From Tetrahymena thermophila SB210 (Eukaryota > Ciliophora > Oligohymenophorea > Hymenostomatida > Tetrahymenidae): a stretch of DNA of 64,000 nt. Numbering within the stretch: position 1 is the first letter of the stretch; each line of letters begins with the position of its first letter. The notes under the pieces were generated by a model. That model saw only the letters and a program-made list of their open reading frames with translations, was not told the DNA's origin and ran no database searches. A program made the translations under genes and the position numbers. The stretch spans positions 62,001 to 126,000 of the forward strand of contig NW_002476348.1 of the NCBI RefSeq assembly GCF_000189635.1, written 5' to 3'. Below, piece after piece: positions 1-14,976 of the stretch.

Positions 1-749
1 TTGATTAATTAATTAATTAATAAATTAGTAATCTTTGAAAAATGCTATGAAAAAAAATAGACTTATAAGATTTATAATAATTATTAACATTGTTTTAACA
101 ATTAATTTAAGAAACATAATAAATATATAGTCAAAATTTAAACGTAACAACAATCATCAGCTCTTCATTTCAATTTATTATTTTTCATTTGCAATTTTAA
201 AATAAGTCTCAAAAGCATATCATTTTATATCATTTACTTTAAACAATTTGCTGATATGTTTAAAAAGTTATAATTATTGTTTCAAAAATGTTTCATGTAT
301 TAAATATAGTAAATATGATAGATAGTTTATATAACTTTCAAATTATTTTTTTTTTGTGTATTCAAAGTGGGTAGTTACCTCTCCAACCCCATTTTTCATA
401 TATGGATGGATAATTATTTTTAAATTTTCAAAAAATCGGCCATAGGTAAAAAAGTTTAAATTTATGAGATCTACATTATAAAATTATAATGGTACTATTA
501 ATATTTATTTTTAAATAAATATCTAAAAAATAAAATTTTGAATCTTTTAATTGAAATAGTATTTTTTTTTTAATTTTATTGTTAAATTTATTTTTTAAAT
601 TTCACTCAAGAATGCATTTTAGATAATCTATATAGAAATTAAACATTTTAAGAAAATAATTATTTTTTAAATTTATTTATTACTAAATTTTATTTAAACT
701 AATTAAATTGGTTTATTATATATATATTTTTTAATTTATTTATTTATTT
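1..749. other. A+T-rich non-coding flank
   Basis: No frame on either strand keeps protein-like composition, even with TAA and TAG read as Gln. The stretch is dominated by poly-A/T runs and follows the stop of the minus-strand gene that ends at 750, so it probably contains that gene's 3' UTR. Confidence 0.6.
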
Positions 750-3700
750 TCATTATTTATTTTTGCTTGGTTCTGTATTTGTTATTATATCAAAGTTTGT
801 TTTTTAGAATTAAATAGCAGGTTTTGCTCTTTTAGGAATTTGACTGATATCTGGTATTATTTTTTCGTCTCTTTCTTAAGTCTTAAAGAAATGGCTTGTT
901 CTTTCTTTTTTTTGTTTTTATTAAGCATAAATATGTATACAACATGATCCATTAGGGCAACCAACATGTGTACATTATTCATTTGCAGGTATTTCTTTTT
1001 TACTGTCTCTATGAATTGATACTCTACTATTTTAGCTTGTTCTTAGTCTCTCATCATTACCATTCTTATGTTATAAGTTTGCTGTGTAATATCTTTATCT
1101 TCCAGCCTCGTCATTAGGTAAGTATTTACTTGATTTAGAATTCACTGATTAAGTATCAAAATCTATTTCATTTAAAGTGGATGCTCTTTTTTCAGTTTCA
1201 TACCTATTTGAACCTAAAAATAAATTATTATTTTAATGAGATTAATTAAATAAAAGTTACTTTTATTTCTACTTTTTGATCTTTTTTGTCTTTCAGAATT
1301 GTTTGAGTAGTTATCTGGAATTTCTTCATAATTATATTCTTCTTAATATGGTTATTTTGGAGACTATTATTAATAATGGATATTGTGTTTCTATCCATTG
1401 TCGTTTAAATTAGGATTTTATTACTAACTAAATTTTTAATCACTCCTTTTTGGTTTGCTTTAGTCAGGTATTCTTTATTATTCATTTAGTATATAATCTT
1501 AATTATTAGAATACTATTTCATTTTATCATTGAAATCGTTTTAACTATATTTAAATTTTGCACTTTCAATATTTTAATGCTAATTATTTATACCTTCATC
1601 ATCAGGTATATCTTCTAGCTGTAAGTTATTTTTTTTATTTTACCCCTATTATTTAGTTTACTGTTTATATCCTGGTAAGTTAGGATTAGTCATTTACTAA
1701 TTGTGCTTTATATTAACTCCAAAAGATTCTCTAGAGTGTAATAAATTATGTTATATGCCACTTCCATTAAGTTAATTATCATTTATTTTGTAGCTTTCTC
1801 TAATTTAAACTTACTCATTGTATTAATTAGTAATCTAATTCTGAAGAGATTCTCTAGGCATAAAAGAGAAAGTTTTTTAAATTTGATGCTTAGATACTGA
1901 ATGATTTTGTAGCTAATTATTAGCCATATAATTACGATCCATTTAACTTATTTCATTTTATATATTTTCATTTTAATATGATGTTGATTATACTACTCTT
2001 TACTTTTAGTTTCCTGGAGAAGAGCTTTTACCATTACTTATACCAGCAGATTTAGGAACATAATGACTACCTCTAATTTATGCAAAATTTTAATTTATTT
2101 ATTGTTAACTATCCCATTTTGATTGTGCCCCTCTTTCTGTTTGACATTAATTTGGGTCTCTCCCACTATTTAGATTGCTCTGTTATTTTGAACTATATAA
2201 GTAACCATTCACATCCTTTAATTATTATTATTATTGATAAAGAAGATTTTTTTGTTGCTAATTCATAGTTTTTAACTAATTTTGGTCTTCCTACTATTCT
2301 TAAGCGCTTTGTAAATTATGAGTTGAATTTGAATTTATTATTCCCATTTTTGAAAGCATTAAATTTGTACTTTATGAAAAGCCATTAGTTGAAATATTAC
2401 TAGAATTTGTGTTTTGAAATATCTATCCCAAATGAGCTGCGCTACTTGCATGAGAAAGTGAAGGCTATTAGATTCCATTTCCATTGATGCTATTCATGTT
2501 TTTTAATGCTTGACCTTGGCTATTTGCATACAAGACACTGCTTTATATCACTAAAGGCTTAATTTTTTCTAAATTTTAAATTAAAACAATCAAGCTCTTA
2601 TGAAAGAGTGTCTTATAATCTTTAGAGTCTTTTAATTTGTAGAAGTTATTTTCACTAACAAAAGAATCCCTAAATAAGTTAAGCTAATATCTATCTACAT
2701 GAACATAATTTAAATACTATTGCATAAGCCTTTCTATTTCATTCTCTTGCTATTTTTTAAGCTGTTTGCTTTTTTTCCTTTTTTTGTCTCTCTTTCTTGG
2801 ATCATCTTATTCTCTTTCAGAACTGCTATTACTAGTATTACTATTACTGCTATTGCTGCTACTGTAGCTGCTACTTCTGCTACTTTTGCTGCTATTTTTT
2901 CTATCTTTTTTATGCTATTTTTACTATGTATATTAACTTTATTTAAGCTTTTTTCCTTCATTCTATAACTCCATTTTTTAAAGCTTTTCCTTTTTTTTAT
3001 AAATATAAATGCATAAATTTTAATTATATAAATCTATATTTCTATTTTAATCTATAAATTATAAATATAATATAGATAAACCTATTAATGAATATAGAAT
3101 TTTTTTACTGTTAATATAGCTATTTCTGTTGTTAGTTAGCTAATATGACTCTTTAAATGCTCTTCTCCAGAGTTTTAGTTAGTACTCAGTTAGCTGGTCT
3201 GCATTAATTCTCTATCATATTTTGGTGATTTAATTATATTAACAGCGCTATTAATAATTGATCCTTAAGAAGTATTTTAAACTTTATTATAAGGACTTGC
3301 TATCAAATTTGAAGGCATGGCTGGGATAACATAATTTAAACTCCCATTTTATGTGGTTAAGTTCGTTCCTACACTAAGTTAAGATACACTTACCTAATTT
3401 ATATTACCATTAATTTATTAAGACTAATAATTTTAGTTTATGTTAGATTAAATGCTTTGAGATTAAGCATTTGTAGAGGACTTTTCATTCAAGCTATATT
3501 GCTTCTATTCTTCTCTAATATTACTAATCGTGCTTTGATTTTATTAGTGGGCTAAAGGTGTATAATCTATGTTTTGAAGTTACTGCTATCTATTTACATT
3601 AATTGAATTAATTTTTTTACCATAAGATAAAAATTATTTACATATCACGAATGTTATTAATAGGAGATTACAAGTGTGAAGTTACACTGCTTTTTAACAT

Positions 3701-4148
3701 TTATTATTACTGAATATGATTCATATTTTAAAAATTACTAGATTCTTTTAAGTTTTACCTCTATTTGATAAAATAAGTAATTAGATTATATTTGTTGACA
3801 TTTTTTAAACTAAAGTCACTCCTTATTTTTGAAACTAAATTTATTTTAAATTAAAATTACTGGAACAGTAACGACCTATTTTTCATTTTTTAAGTGCTAT
3901 ATGAATTATTCTACTTTTGCAAGATCTTATTAGTCTTCTTCCTTTAGTTATTATTAGTTTTAGTTAAAGTTAATTGCTTAAAATATTAAATAAGTTCTCT
4001 CATAAAAGAAAAATGTTTATTTAGCTTCATTAAACTATATTAAAATTAATATTGTTACAGTTTTTAATCTAGAAGTTGAAGACTAGGATAATAAATTGAC
4101 ACTTGCTACCTTAGGATTCTAAAAACCTGCTTAGTATTAAGAATACAT
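750..4148 (-). CDS. Gln/Asn/Ser-rich protein of unknown function, multi-intron
   Basis: I do not recognise the family. With TAA/TAG as Gln, a frame runs without TGA from an ATG at 2974 to a TGA at 750, interrupted by one intron at 1214-1260 (GTAACT...TTTTTAG); the joined length is 726 codons. It contains a Ser/Arg-like tract (SSKSSRSSSYSSS, about 2830-2900), a charged KKRKKSKQLKKQQ stretch, a helical segment near 2550-2750, long Q/N/S-rich sequence and a Cys cluster near the C-terminus (CTHVGCPNGSCC, about 945-980). Further coding-quality sequence lies upstream: about 3130-3590 (DYTPLAHQQNQS, IPAMPSNLIASPYNK) and about 3870-4148, where an ATG opens MYSQYQAGFQNPK. No TGA separates these from the main frame, so I infer one gene joined by introns near 3000-3130 and 3600-3866. 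The exact splice sites there are unresolved. The alternative is a separate shorter gene starting at 2974. Confidence 0.6.
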
Positions 4149-4850
4149 ATTGTTGAAGCTAAAACACTAATTATTTAATTAAATTATACTTCAATAATTT
4201 TCAAGATATTAATTTATTATATAAAAATACGCTGATTTATTTGATTGTGCTGAATTAAAGATAATAAACAAAATAGGTGACTCATAGTAAATTAATTTAA
4301 TTCAATTTATGTTTATTGAATTTACTCTAGATATTTTATTGATTATCTATATCAATTTAAGAAAGGTACTAAATTTAAATTTTTACTGAAATTTTACTTA
4401 AGTATTAACTATTTTTTTTACATTTGCTTCTTCAACATATTAACAGATTGAATGAATATTGATAAGTTAAAAATTAATCAAATTGTTTTAATTATTATTT
4501 ATTTTTATCTGTTTTTAAAAAAATAATTCAATTCATTTTCTCTTACAAGAATGTTTTTAATTAATAATACATATTAGTAGTTAAAAATTAAGGTTATAAA
4601 ACATCAATTTGAAATGTTGTTTAGATAGCTTAAAGTAGAATTAATCTTTTGAAGTTTTTTGCATTTTGTCAAATATAAAAATTAACATCAATAATTTTTT
4701 TAAAAGAAGCTTAATAATTTGTTCACAATTAGTAAATTAATTAGCAAATAAAAAACTTTCATACAAAAATAATAAAAATTAACTTATTTTCTAGCTGATA
4801 TATACTAATTTAATTCAAGGTAATTTTAGTAATCTTGAAAAAATAAATCA
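4149..4850. other. Divergent intergenic region
   Basis: About 700 bp lie between two genes transcribed away from each other, so both promoters should be here. The sequence is almost pure A/T with homopolymer runs. No convincing open frame or defined motif was seen. Confidence 0.5.
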
Positions 4851-7800
4851 ATGGCTTTTATTTTGATTCTATATATATTGTTAATAACAATATATTCCCA
4901 GCCAATCATCCCAAGCTGCCCTCAATTTTATAACAAAATATGTAAAATTAACAATATTAGATCAAATTTATTTTGCGTTTTATAAATTATAGCAATTAGG
5001 CAAAATGAATAAATTTAATAAATAATTGCAGTTCCAAACACTAATATGCTTTTGATCGCTACTCAAAATGGACAATCTGGTTCTACTACATTCATATATT
5101 ATAATTATGTAAGTAACTAATATACAAATCACTATACAGGTAATTTTTATATTTAATGGACTAAATGATTAATTTAGAAAATTAAAAATGATTTATAATT
5201 GTAATTAGTTCAGACAACGTTTATTTACATTGATTACAGCTCTGATTTAGATCAGTGGATAGCTCTTTCTAATTCATACCTAATGATTATGAATTTATAT
5301 TAGTTTTAAATAGTTAATTCTTATCTTTACTCTTCATACATCAATTTTTTTTTAATTCCTGGAACATTTACTGTATTATTAACTATGAATTAATCTTAAT
5401 CCTAGTAGGTAAATCTATTAAACGGAAACGCAATGAATTAATATTACACAGGTAAAATATATATATACAAACAAATAAATATTCTTATTTATTTTTATCT
5501 TAAAGTTAATTGGTAGGATTTAAGCAATGCAAATAATACTAATTCATTTGTATAGACAATTAAAGATGGAGTTAATTTATATCTACTACTTTAAACATCA
5601 CAAGTCGAAGTTTGGGATTTTGATAATGTCTCTTATCTTTATACTTTAAATATACGTAAATTTTAAGTAAAATTTAATATTTGTTAACATAATATTATTA
5701 GTAAATCAAAACTAAACTCCTCTATCTCCTGGTATAGCTGGATTCGTAATTATCCCTAATACAAATTATGGTATTTAAGCAGGGGGTCAAATTAATACAT
5801 TGAGATGCTGGTATCTAGGTTCAGTCGACTAATAAAGTATATTTCGACAAGTAAACGAAACAAATGGTAAAGAAATTTTTTAAATTATTATTTCAAAATA
5901 AATATTTTATATCTTATACAGTTGGTAAAAATCCTTTGTCATAAATGGGATATTTGAGCTGGAATAATCTTGATTATGTATATATAAGTGAAGTTTACTC
6001 TAATAACATTCAACCAAGCAATATTTATGTGTACTAAATTATCATTAACGAATAAGATAATATCTGTTAAATGAATTTCATAATCTAGCATACTTAGTAT
6101 TTCTAATAAATATTGCTAATCTAAAACACCAAAAAATTAATGCTCTATACAAATAAAGACTTGCTTACAATTGAGGACATATTCAATAAGTCCAGTTATA
6201 ATGATTTAATGAGTATCTTATTTTTAATTCAAAATGTTAATAAAAACTTCAATTATTCTAAACTATATTTTAAATAGATATATTGTGGACAGATAACGCT
6301 TAAATAGATGCATTATTTGATGTCAATCTAATAGTTGCTCCTTCACCTAACAACCAAAGCTTAATATTTTTAGATTATTCTTTTAGTATTAAAAAATAAA
6401 TCCCTTTTTAAAAAGGAATAAATTATAATTAAAGTATTATGACCATTGATAATCTACCTGGTTGGATAGTAGCAAGCTCATATAGTAATCCAAATATTAT
6501 TGACGCTTAAGAAAATGGTATTTACTTTTATAATTACATATCGGGAGAGGTAAAATTAATTAATATAATTAACAATTTTTTTTTCTCATAAATTATATAT
6601 TTACTAACCATTTTTTAAGTCTTTTATAAATAATAAAAATAAATTTAAATTTAACAAAAAAAATAGACCTAGTATTTAAAGATGAATCTTGATTCTTACT
6701 ATACAATATATTTTGATGCTGCCTTTTATATTAACAATAAAGTGAATGTTTGTATTAGAATATTGTATAAAAAAACATTTTTTACAATATCTTAGTAGCA
6801 GGCTAGTAACCTAAAAGATAAATACAAATATTATACTATTTAATGTTTAGTTTATTCATTAATAGACTAATAATCACACTTATATAATTTAGATCTATCT
6901 AGCCTGTATCCAAATGGGTATTATATAGACCCTTCATACTCATTTGTTTACTATACTAGAAATGAATATTGGACTCTCTATAATGATGGGAATATGTATA
7001 CATGGGACTTAAATAGTTATTAATATAAAAATGCATTTTTTTGTAAATAATTACTTATTATAATACTTAATTAAATCTATTTGTATAAAAAGTAAATTGC
7101 TTAAATTCAGCATCTATGGAGCTATTTGAAACCTATAATCAATTAATAATCGATTGTTATAATACCTAAACTATTCGAGCAATTTATATATCTTAAAATT
7201 TTACACAATAAATTCTAGAAAAGCATAACACATGGATGTAATCTAGTTCTTTAGATAAAATTAATGGCTGGGCTTTTTTTTAAGGAGAAGATGATTAGAT
7301 AATTAGAATATTTGATGTTAAAGGACCTCCTGGAAACAATCTTCTATTTAAATTTAAACTTTAATATTCATCTTACATTTCTTTTATTTTCTTTGATACT
7401 AATTAGAAAAAATTAATAATAGTTAGCTAAGAAATAAACTTGGTAATTGATATGAACACTTGTCTATAAAGAAATGTCCTTAATGATTATGATTCTAATA
7501 TTTGTGAGATTTGTAAAAACGATTTTATATTCAACATAGTAGATTATTCAAATCCAATAATAAAACCTAAAAGTGTAAATTAAGGATAATATGGGTTTGG
7601 AACAGATACTTAACCTTTTACAAGCTATAGATAAACCTTAGAATAATAAATAAAGGCTAGTTTTCTTATTCACTCAATTGTTTCGATGAGTTTCCTCTAA
7701 TCATATCTCAAAATTAATACTAATAATCAAAACTATTTAATCAATAATTCCTAGTTTTAAAATAGTGATTCAGTTAATGAAGAAAAATACTTCTAACCTC

Positions 7801-10800
7801 TTTCAGCAAATGATTCAATTATTTTAACTTATTAAAACAATTAAATAGCTACTTTTTCAAATTTTAAAAGCATCACATTTTAAGATGCAATTTTTAAATA
7901 TGATTTTACATCTGTTCAGCAAGAAAGTCAAAATTCTTTTAAATGTGGATTAAATGTATAAAATGTCTAAAAATTAGATTTGATAAATTATAAGTTCTAA
8001 ATTACTGGAATCAATAATTTAAATGATGTTTCTCTGTAATGTGGAAAAATTATAGCAATAAATTCTACATTACTTCTCCAAAATTCTACATTTTAATATT
8101 TATAAATTACAGAACCACTGATAGTTTCTAAAGACTCACCTAAAGTAATTTTTATAACTTCTAATTAAAAAATATTAGTTTTTTGAAAGTTTTATTTTAA
8201 TAAGTAATTAATGATTATTTTAATTAAATTTTCAATATTTTTGAAATTATACAAAATTAATTCAATTTTTTAAATTAGATATTGCTTTCTTACATAAATA
8301 TTAATTTATGCAGCATACAAAGTTAAAGTATTTTAAGCTTAGCATAAGGTTCAACAAATTTGATTATCGATAATCTTAATTTTTAAAACAATACTGGTAA
8401 ATATTAAGATCCAAGTTCATCGGGATAATTATTTCAGTATACAACAGTTTAGGCTAATAATATATACATAGCTTTTAATAATTTATAAAATATATTTTTC
8501 TTCAATTCTATTATAAACCAATAATCTCAAGTTGATTTATCCCAAGAAAGTAGCACTTTTATATTTACTCAAGTATAATTTATCCAAAATTATATCTTAT
8601 CAGCCCAATAAACTATTTTTGCATAAATGAAGTTCCCATCACTTTAAGATCCTAATTTTGCATTAATTTGTTAAGATATGGTTTTTTAAAACAATACAAT
8701 AATCCAAATAGATCTATAAAATTTAATAAATAATTAGCCTTAAGTTAGTAATATATCTTAAAATTCTCTATTTAGTTCTTATAATCTTGCATCTTTTAAA
8801 TTTAATAATCTAACATTGATAGATACAAAAAATATGGGAATTTTAAATGCTTTCCAAGCGATATCTTTTTAGGCAGATACTATTTAAGTATATAATAGCT
8901 AAATTCCGATAATTGAAAATATTAGACCTCCACCTCTACTATATTTTTACCAAATTTAGGATTTTTCTGTCTCAAATTCATCTTTCAAATATATTTACAC
9001 AAAGGACTAATCAATAATCAATATATAAAACTCTGAAAATGGCTAAAGCTCAGTAAATATATATAATTCTACGTTTAAGGGAAATTATATTCATTCAACA
9101 TAACCATATTATCCAGCAAATACTATTTAAATATAATCAAGTTCAGAATCTTAAATTTTATTTGATAAGGTTTCAATTATCAATTGTTTTCTCAATTCTA
9201 CGCCTAATAATTATTTTCCTTCTACTAATTCATTTTGGATACAAAATATTTAAGGTGAAGTTAATCTAACGAATTCTGTATTTACTGATAACTTTTCGAA
9301 TGGTCCTTACAATATAATGCAGATAGTTTCTAATTCGATAAATATAAATTAATGCAAGTTTTAAAATAGTTCTTATCCAGATAAAAATCTTTAATAATTT
9401 AATTAAACTATTGAAAAAAATATAAATTCTGATGGTGCTTTTATAAATATATAGTCACAATTTATATAGATTTCATAATCAATACTAGAAAATTCTTACT
9501 CAAAATAAAATCCTCTCATGTACCTGTCTTCATTTAGTGAAAATTTATAAATAATAATAGATGAATGCCAATTTTTTGATTCATACTCTATTTAAGGATC
9601 AGCAATATAAGTATATTCAAGCTCAAATTAAATTAATTTAACTATGACGAATTCTAAATTTTAAAATATATTCTTAAGAGGAGAGAGTCCATAGCTGATT
9701 AAATTAGGGTAATATAATTAATAATCGCTTTTATTTACTTTGAAATAATTTTACACTCATTTTCATTAAGTTGAAAATTTATTTATCTCATAAAAACAAC
9801 TGATTATAATAATAAGCAGGAATATAATCTATTTAGTTTTCAATTAAAACTTATAAAAAAAGGGGGAGAAAAATCGATTATTTAATATATTTTATTTGGC
9901 TAAAATTTTTGAGTATTTAAATTAAAAATATTAATTCATTTCAAATATTTAAATGAATTACACAACTCATCACATAAATGAAAAATTTAAAATATTTTAT
10001 TTTTTATTTTAAAATATTAGGTTAAATAAATAAAAATAAGTAAAAGATCAGATTTCTTTCAAGAATATAACAATTTCGAACATTTATGGAGATTAAGGCT
10101 GTTCATTTTTTTCTTAATACTCAGGCGATATTACTCTTGATCAAATCAAAATACTTTCTGATATAAGCTCCCTTTCCATTATTCCTTTCTTTTAAAGTAT
10201 TTACTAAAATCAATTATTTTGCTCATAAATAGACTCATTGAACAATAAAATTAAGGTTAGCAACTATAATATTTCAAATATTTAATAAGCTTTTAAGATA
10301 ATCTATTCGATTTAAAATTCAGAAATTTTTTAGAACTAGTTATTCATAAGCGATTAAAATTCTGATATTAAAATAGCTCAGCTGGCTATTAATTAGTGTT
10401 AGTTATTACCATAGTAAAGACTTATGGAATTCTCATCAACTATTTTTTATGGTGATACTTTACATATTAATTAAATTATGAACTTAGGTAGTTTAAATTA
10501 AACAATATCACAAGATTAATCTTACAACTAAGGAAATATGTATTTTGAAAACTCTTAAATTAAATTTTTTAAATTAAATACAAGTAATATATAATGCATT
10601 TATTGCAACGGAGGATCTATATAATTTAAAAATAGTACAGGAGAAATAGTCGACTCTTAATTTGAAAAAAACTTAGTAAACTATTTATTAAATAATATAT
10701 TTAGATTCATATCAAATCTTTTTTATTAAATAGGCCAGTAATGGAGGTGCTATTTCATTAGAAATGCCTAATTAAAAATTAAATATTTTATCTTGCTAGT

Positions 10801-13800
10801 TTTCTAAAAATGTTGCTACTAATTTCGGAGGAGATTTGTATATGTATAACACTAATGACGTAGAATTTGAATTTAGAATTTAAAATAGCATATTTTAATT
10901 TTCTTCATCTAAATAATATGGAGGATCTGGATACTTTGAATAAAGTTTTTCTTCATCATTGAAAAATATAATATTCCTACAAAATATTTCATTTATTGAA
11001 ACTCAATCTTAGATTGGAGGAGCAATTTTTTATTAGAATATTATACCTATTTAAAGCTAAATTAATTACATAAATACTTCTGCCTTAAAATATGGTAATA
11101 AAGACTATTCTTTTCCTAGAAAAGTGTAATTAATAAACCCAGCAAAAAATATTATTCCGATGGATGAAACATTTTCAAAGATTATTTCTTTTTAAAGTGG
11201 AGATTTTTTACCTCAGCTTTCTTTTCATTTTTTAGATTAACATAATGAAATTCTTAAGCTGTCTGATAAAAATTACATATAAGTAAAAAAAACTTATATA
11301 TATATTGATATTTAAACACCTGATATTAATTCTTATTAATTAATTGGGGTATAAAACGGATAATATGACTTTAATACATTTATTATGACTATAACATAAA
11401 ACAAATTTGTTGGAGTACCTGGAAGTACAGTTTATCTGTACATTTTGTTTGAGCACATATCCTAGATTTAAGATGGTTTAATAGTGTAAAATAACTTTTA
11501 ATATAAATTAGAAGTTTAGTTTAGAGAGTGTTAAATAGGAGAAATTAAAAAAATTGCCACTATCAATTTAAATTAAAGTAAATATTCATAACATTAAATA
11601 ATGAAATTTAAATTCTTTTATAAAAGTTTAATCTAACTTAACTGAATGCCAAATTTGTGGGAATTAAACTTACTCTTTCGATTTTTAATAATGCTATTAA
11701 TGCCCTTCAGGTGCTTAATGTTTGGGAGGAGCTGAATTATTAATTTAGGAAGGAAATTGGAGAGAAGAGTAATACTCTGACGTAATATTAGATTGCTTTA
11801 ATCAAAGAACTAATTGTAAAGGTGGATTGGGTTTTATGAACTCCTTATGTTACCAAGGACATATTGGTCCTCTTTGTGAAGAATGCGATGTAAATTAATT
11901 AAATTATTTTAATAACTTGATTCATTAAATAAATTTATTATTCAAATAATAGATTTTTGGAGAAGTATGGTAGGATAAATATAGTAAAACAAGTTCTTAT
12001 TCATGTACAAACTGTAGAGAAATCAAGGCAAACATTTATTTGCTTATTATTAGCTATTTTGTACTTCAGATATCTTTATCTTTTGCTATTAAAAATGAAA
12101 TTGCAATTAGAGAAAATAAGGTAATGTCAAATTTATTATGAAAAAACTACATTTTTTAACTACGATTCTTATTTTAATTTAGGTTATAAATTAATTTAAA
12201 GAAGGAAATTAAGCAGGTTAGGCATTATAAAATGAATAAAATTAGTAAGTCCAATAAAACAAGCCAAGTTTTAGATAAGATAAAATATCCACACAAGCAG
12301 CAATTATCGTAAAATTTATGGCACATTATTTCTTAATATTTAGCTCGCTATCAGGCTTTAACTTACAAATTCCAAAAGGAATAATAGAAACTCCTATGTA
12401 AATTGCTTCTCCGCTTAGAAGCTCTTTATCGAATTTGGAATGCTTTCTAAGCTAAATGAAATTAGAACTACCCTTTATTTACTTTAGGTTTTTATTCGTT
12501 ACTATGCTTCCTATTGTTTATTTTACTGTCTTTTTAATTTAGATTAAAATCTGGTACTTTTTTTAAAAAAAACCTTTTGGTGGACATATACTATATTCAT
12601 CTGGATTGTTCATTTTATTTTACACTCAACCTGATATTCTTTCATTTATAATTTAGTTACTAAGCTGTAGAATTATCAATAGAAAACCATATATTCTTGC
12701 TAATATTACATAAAGATGCTACACCCATCAATATTACTATTACAGTTTGATTTTAGTTTTTCCAGTTTTTCTTGTTTTTGTAGTAGGAATACCTGGTTTT
12801 TTCTTTTTAAAGCTTTATTCAAACAGATAAAATATTACTGATCCTCGAATTGTTATGAAATTCGGGTATTTACTACGTGAATATAAAAAAGATAGATACT
12901 ATTGGGAGTTTGTACGCATGATTGAAAGAATGGGCTTGATTTTTGTTCTTAATTATTACTCTTAAGACTTTATAACTAAAGCATGTCTAATTTTAATTAT
13001 TGTTGCAATTTACTGGAAATTGATAGAGAATAAATAACCTTATAATAATCCTGTTAATTAAAAAATAGATAATTATCTATGCATGACATGCTTTTTGACT
13101 GTTTTATTTTCTTTATTTTTATAAAACTAGCCATATAGTTATTTTATAATTATATCGCTCTCAATTATATTTTTAATAAATATAGCCTTTATCTTTTATA
13201 TATTTAATAAGTTTATAGCCAACTTCTGGAAAAGAATACAGCTTATTGTATTTAACCTTCTTACAAGTAAATGCTTTAAAAAGTTTTTTAAAGTCAAGTT
13301 TAAATTTGTTGAGAAATAATAAAAAATGGAAGAATTAAGAAAATAAGTCAAAGCTAAACTTGCCTTTTCCATTTAAGAATTATGCAGAAGTAATTTAAAT
13401 AAAATTTTTTATTTAACAACTTTTAAATAAATTATAAAAGTGTACAATAAATAATAAAGAATGAACAAATACATAATTATTGCAGGTAAATTTTATAAAA
13501 TATTCTTAAATATGCTAATTAGTTATAATCATTATTTTATTAAAAGCTGAGTATTATAAAACAAATAAAAACAAAAAAGAAAACTAAAAAATGGTATAAT
13601 AAAATTTTAGCTCAAGGTTTATTAGATATAAAAGGCAATCAATAGATAATACAAGTCTTCAATTTAGAACTAATGATAAAAGTTGTATATTTTTTATGAA
13701 ATAAATAATTTATAATAAATAATATTTTATTTTTAAATAAATTAGATGAATAGATAGAAAAAGTATTTTCTCAACATGAAAATAAAAGAACATAAAACTT

Positions 13801-14337
13801 TTTAATAAAATAAAAAAGTAATAAAGAGGTAACAAATAATTGATTTTTTAAATTTATTTTTTTAAAAATTAATAAAAATAAAAGGAAAATTAAATTTAGT
13901 TAAGCTCAGTAAAACTAAGTTCATACCTTTATTCAAATTCTTATTAAAACTCTCCTAATAATCCTTTATCTAGAAATATCAATGAATTTTATAATGATAT
14001 TAATTTAAATAACAATGACTGTATAGAGGAGAACACAACTAAAGAGAAAGGTCATGTATTTTAACTTTCAAACAATTCTTAAGAGATGCAAATAAATAGA
14101 TAAATAAGCGATTTAAATGACGATGCCTCTCATTCTTCTAAGTATAGCATATAAGATGAATAATCTTCAGAATTAAAATAAAATAAAAATATACAATCAA
14201 TTTAATAGAATACAAATAAATTAGAATAATAGATTAATAACAAATATAACTTCTAAGATTAGTTAATCAAAACAATTTAAACATTAAAAAACTAAAGCAT
14301 ATTAGTTGATTAAAAAAATGATTAAGATAAAAGCTGA
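4851..14337 (+). CDS. Giant membrane protein: beta-helix-like ectodomain, Cys-rich module, polytopic C-terminus (paralogue 1)
   Basis: The start at 4851 opens a signal peptide (MAFILILYILLITIYS) followed by a Cys-containing mature N-terminus. The gene has many small introns. The first exons are 4851-5139, 5209-5451, 5506-5655, 5702-5866, 5922-6212 and 6278-6549; the first five introns all split a codon after its first base. From about 8200 to 11150 the ectodomain has repeats of the kind NGGAISL, FGGDLYM, YGGSGYF and IGGAIFY alternating with F/S..N motifs, as in beta-helix (Pmp/pectin-lyase-like) proteins. A juxtamembrane module follows at 11530-11890 (FRECQIGEI, CPSGAQCLGG, GHIGPLCEECD). Hydrophobic segments run from about 12030 to 13210 and include the signature YYWEFVRMIER. 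A polar Q/N-rich tail ends at TGA 14335-14337. The protein is presumably at the cell surface with a cytoplasmic tail. The ligand and role are unknown. Most internal splice sites are not resolved here. Confidence 0.75.
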
Positions 14338-14976
14338 AAATATGAAAATATATTATAAATAAAATTTTTTATGTTAAATGTTTTTGTAAAATAAATATTT
14401 AATTTCTCAAAATAATTATAAATAGGAAATAAATTATATCTATATCTTATAAATAAAATAAAAACAGGATATATATCACCATTTTTTTTTAATTAATTTT
14501 TTTTAACTTGCTTCATTTGTAATATTGATAAAAAAAATTAAAACCATAAATAAATATATTAGATTCTCAAATACTTAACTCAATCTCATTTTTCAAATTT
14601 AATTTTATCAAAAATTTCTATTATTTTGATAATAATTATTATAAAGTACAGCTTTTCTTTTTTACCTGTTAATTTTAAATACCTATTATATTTTTAAATT
14701 TAATTGCAAATAGTTTATTATTAACACATTTTTAAATTTGTAAAATATAAATGATTTTAATAAACATTGTAAAAAATTTTACTTTTAAAAGTAATTTGAA
14801 TTAATATGTTAAATTTCATATTATCAATTATCTATAAACTTATATAAATCTCAAATATGCTTATGTTTAAATATTAATAAGTTTTTTGAAAATAAAATAG
14901 TCATTCTGTTATTTTTTTCTATAATTTAGCATAACTAAAAAAGTGTATTAAAAAGATTACTTTTATTTTCAGTAAG
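14338..14976. other. Intergenic region between the giant paralogues
   Basis: About 640 bp of A/T-rich sequence separate the stop of paralogue 1 from the start of paralogue 2. No coding-quality frame was found. It should hold the 3' UTR of one gene and the promoter of the next. Confidence 0.5.

Noticed and set aside
2080..2268. Plus-strand frame of 62 codons
   Set aside because: Opposite strand carries the continuous Gln-rich coding frame of the 750-4148 gene; this is its shadow.
2720..2968. Overlapping plus and minus hydrophobic/Ala-Val-rich frames
   Set aside because: Both are off-frame readings of the Ser/Arg-like tract of the 750-4148 gene.
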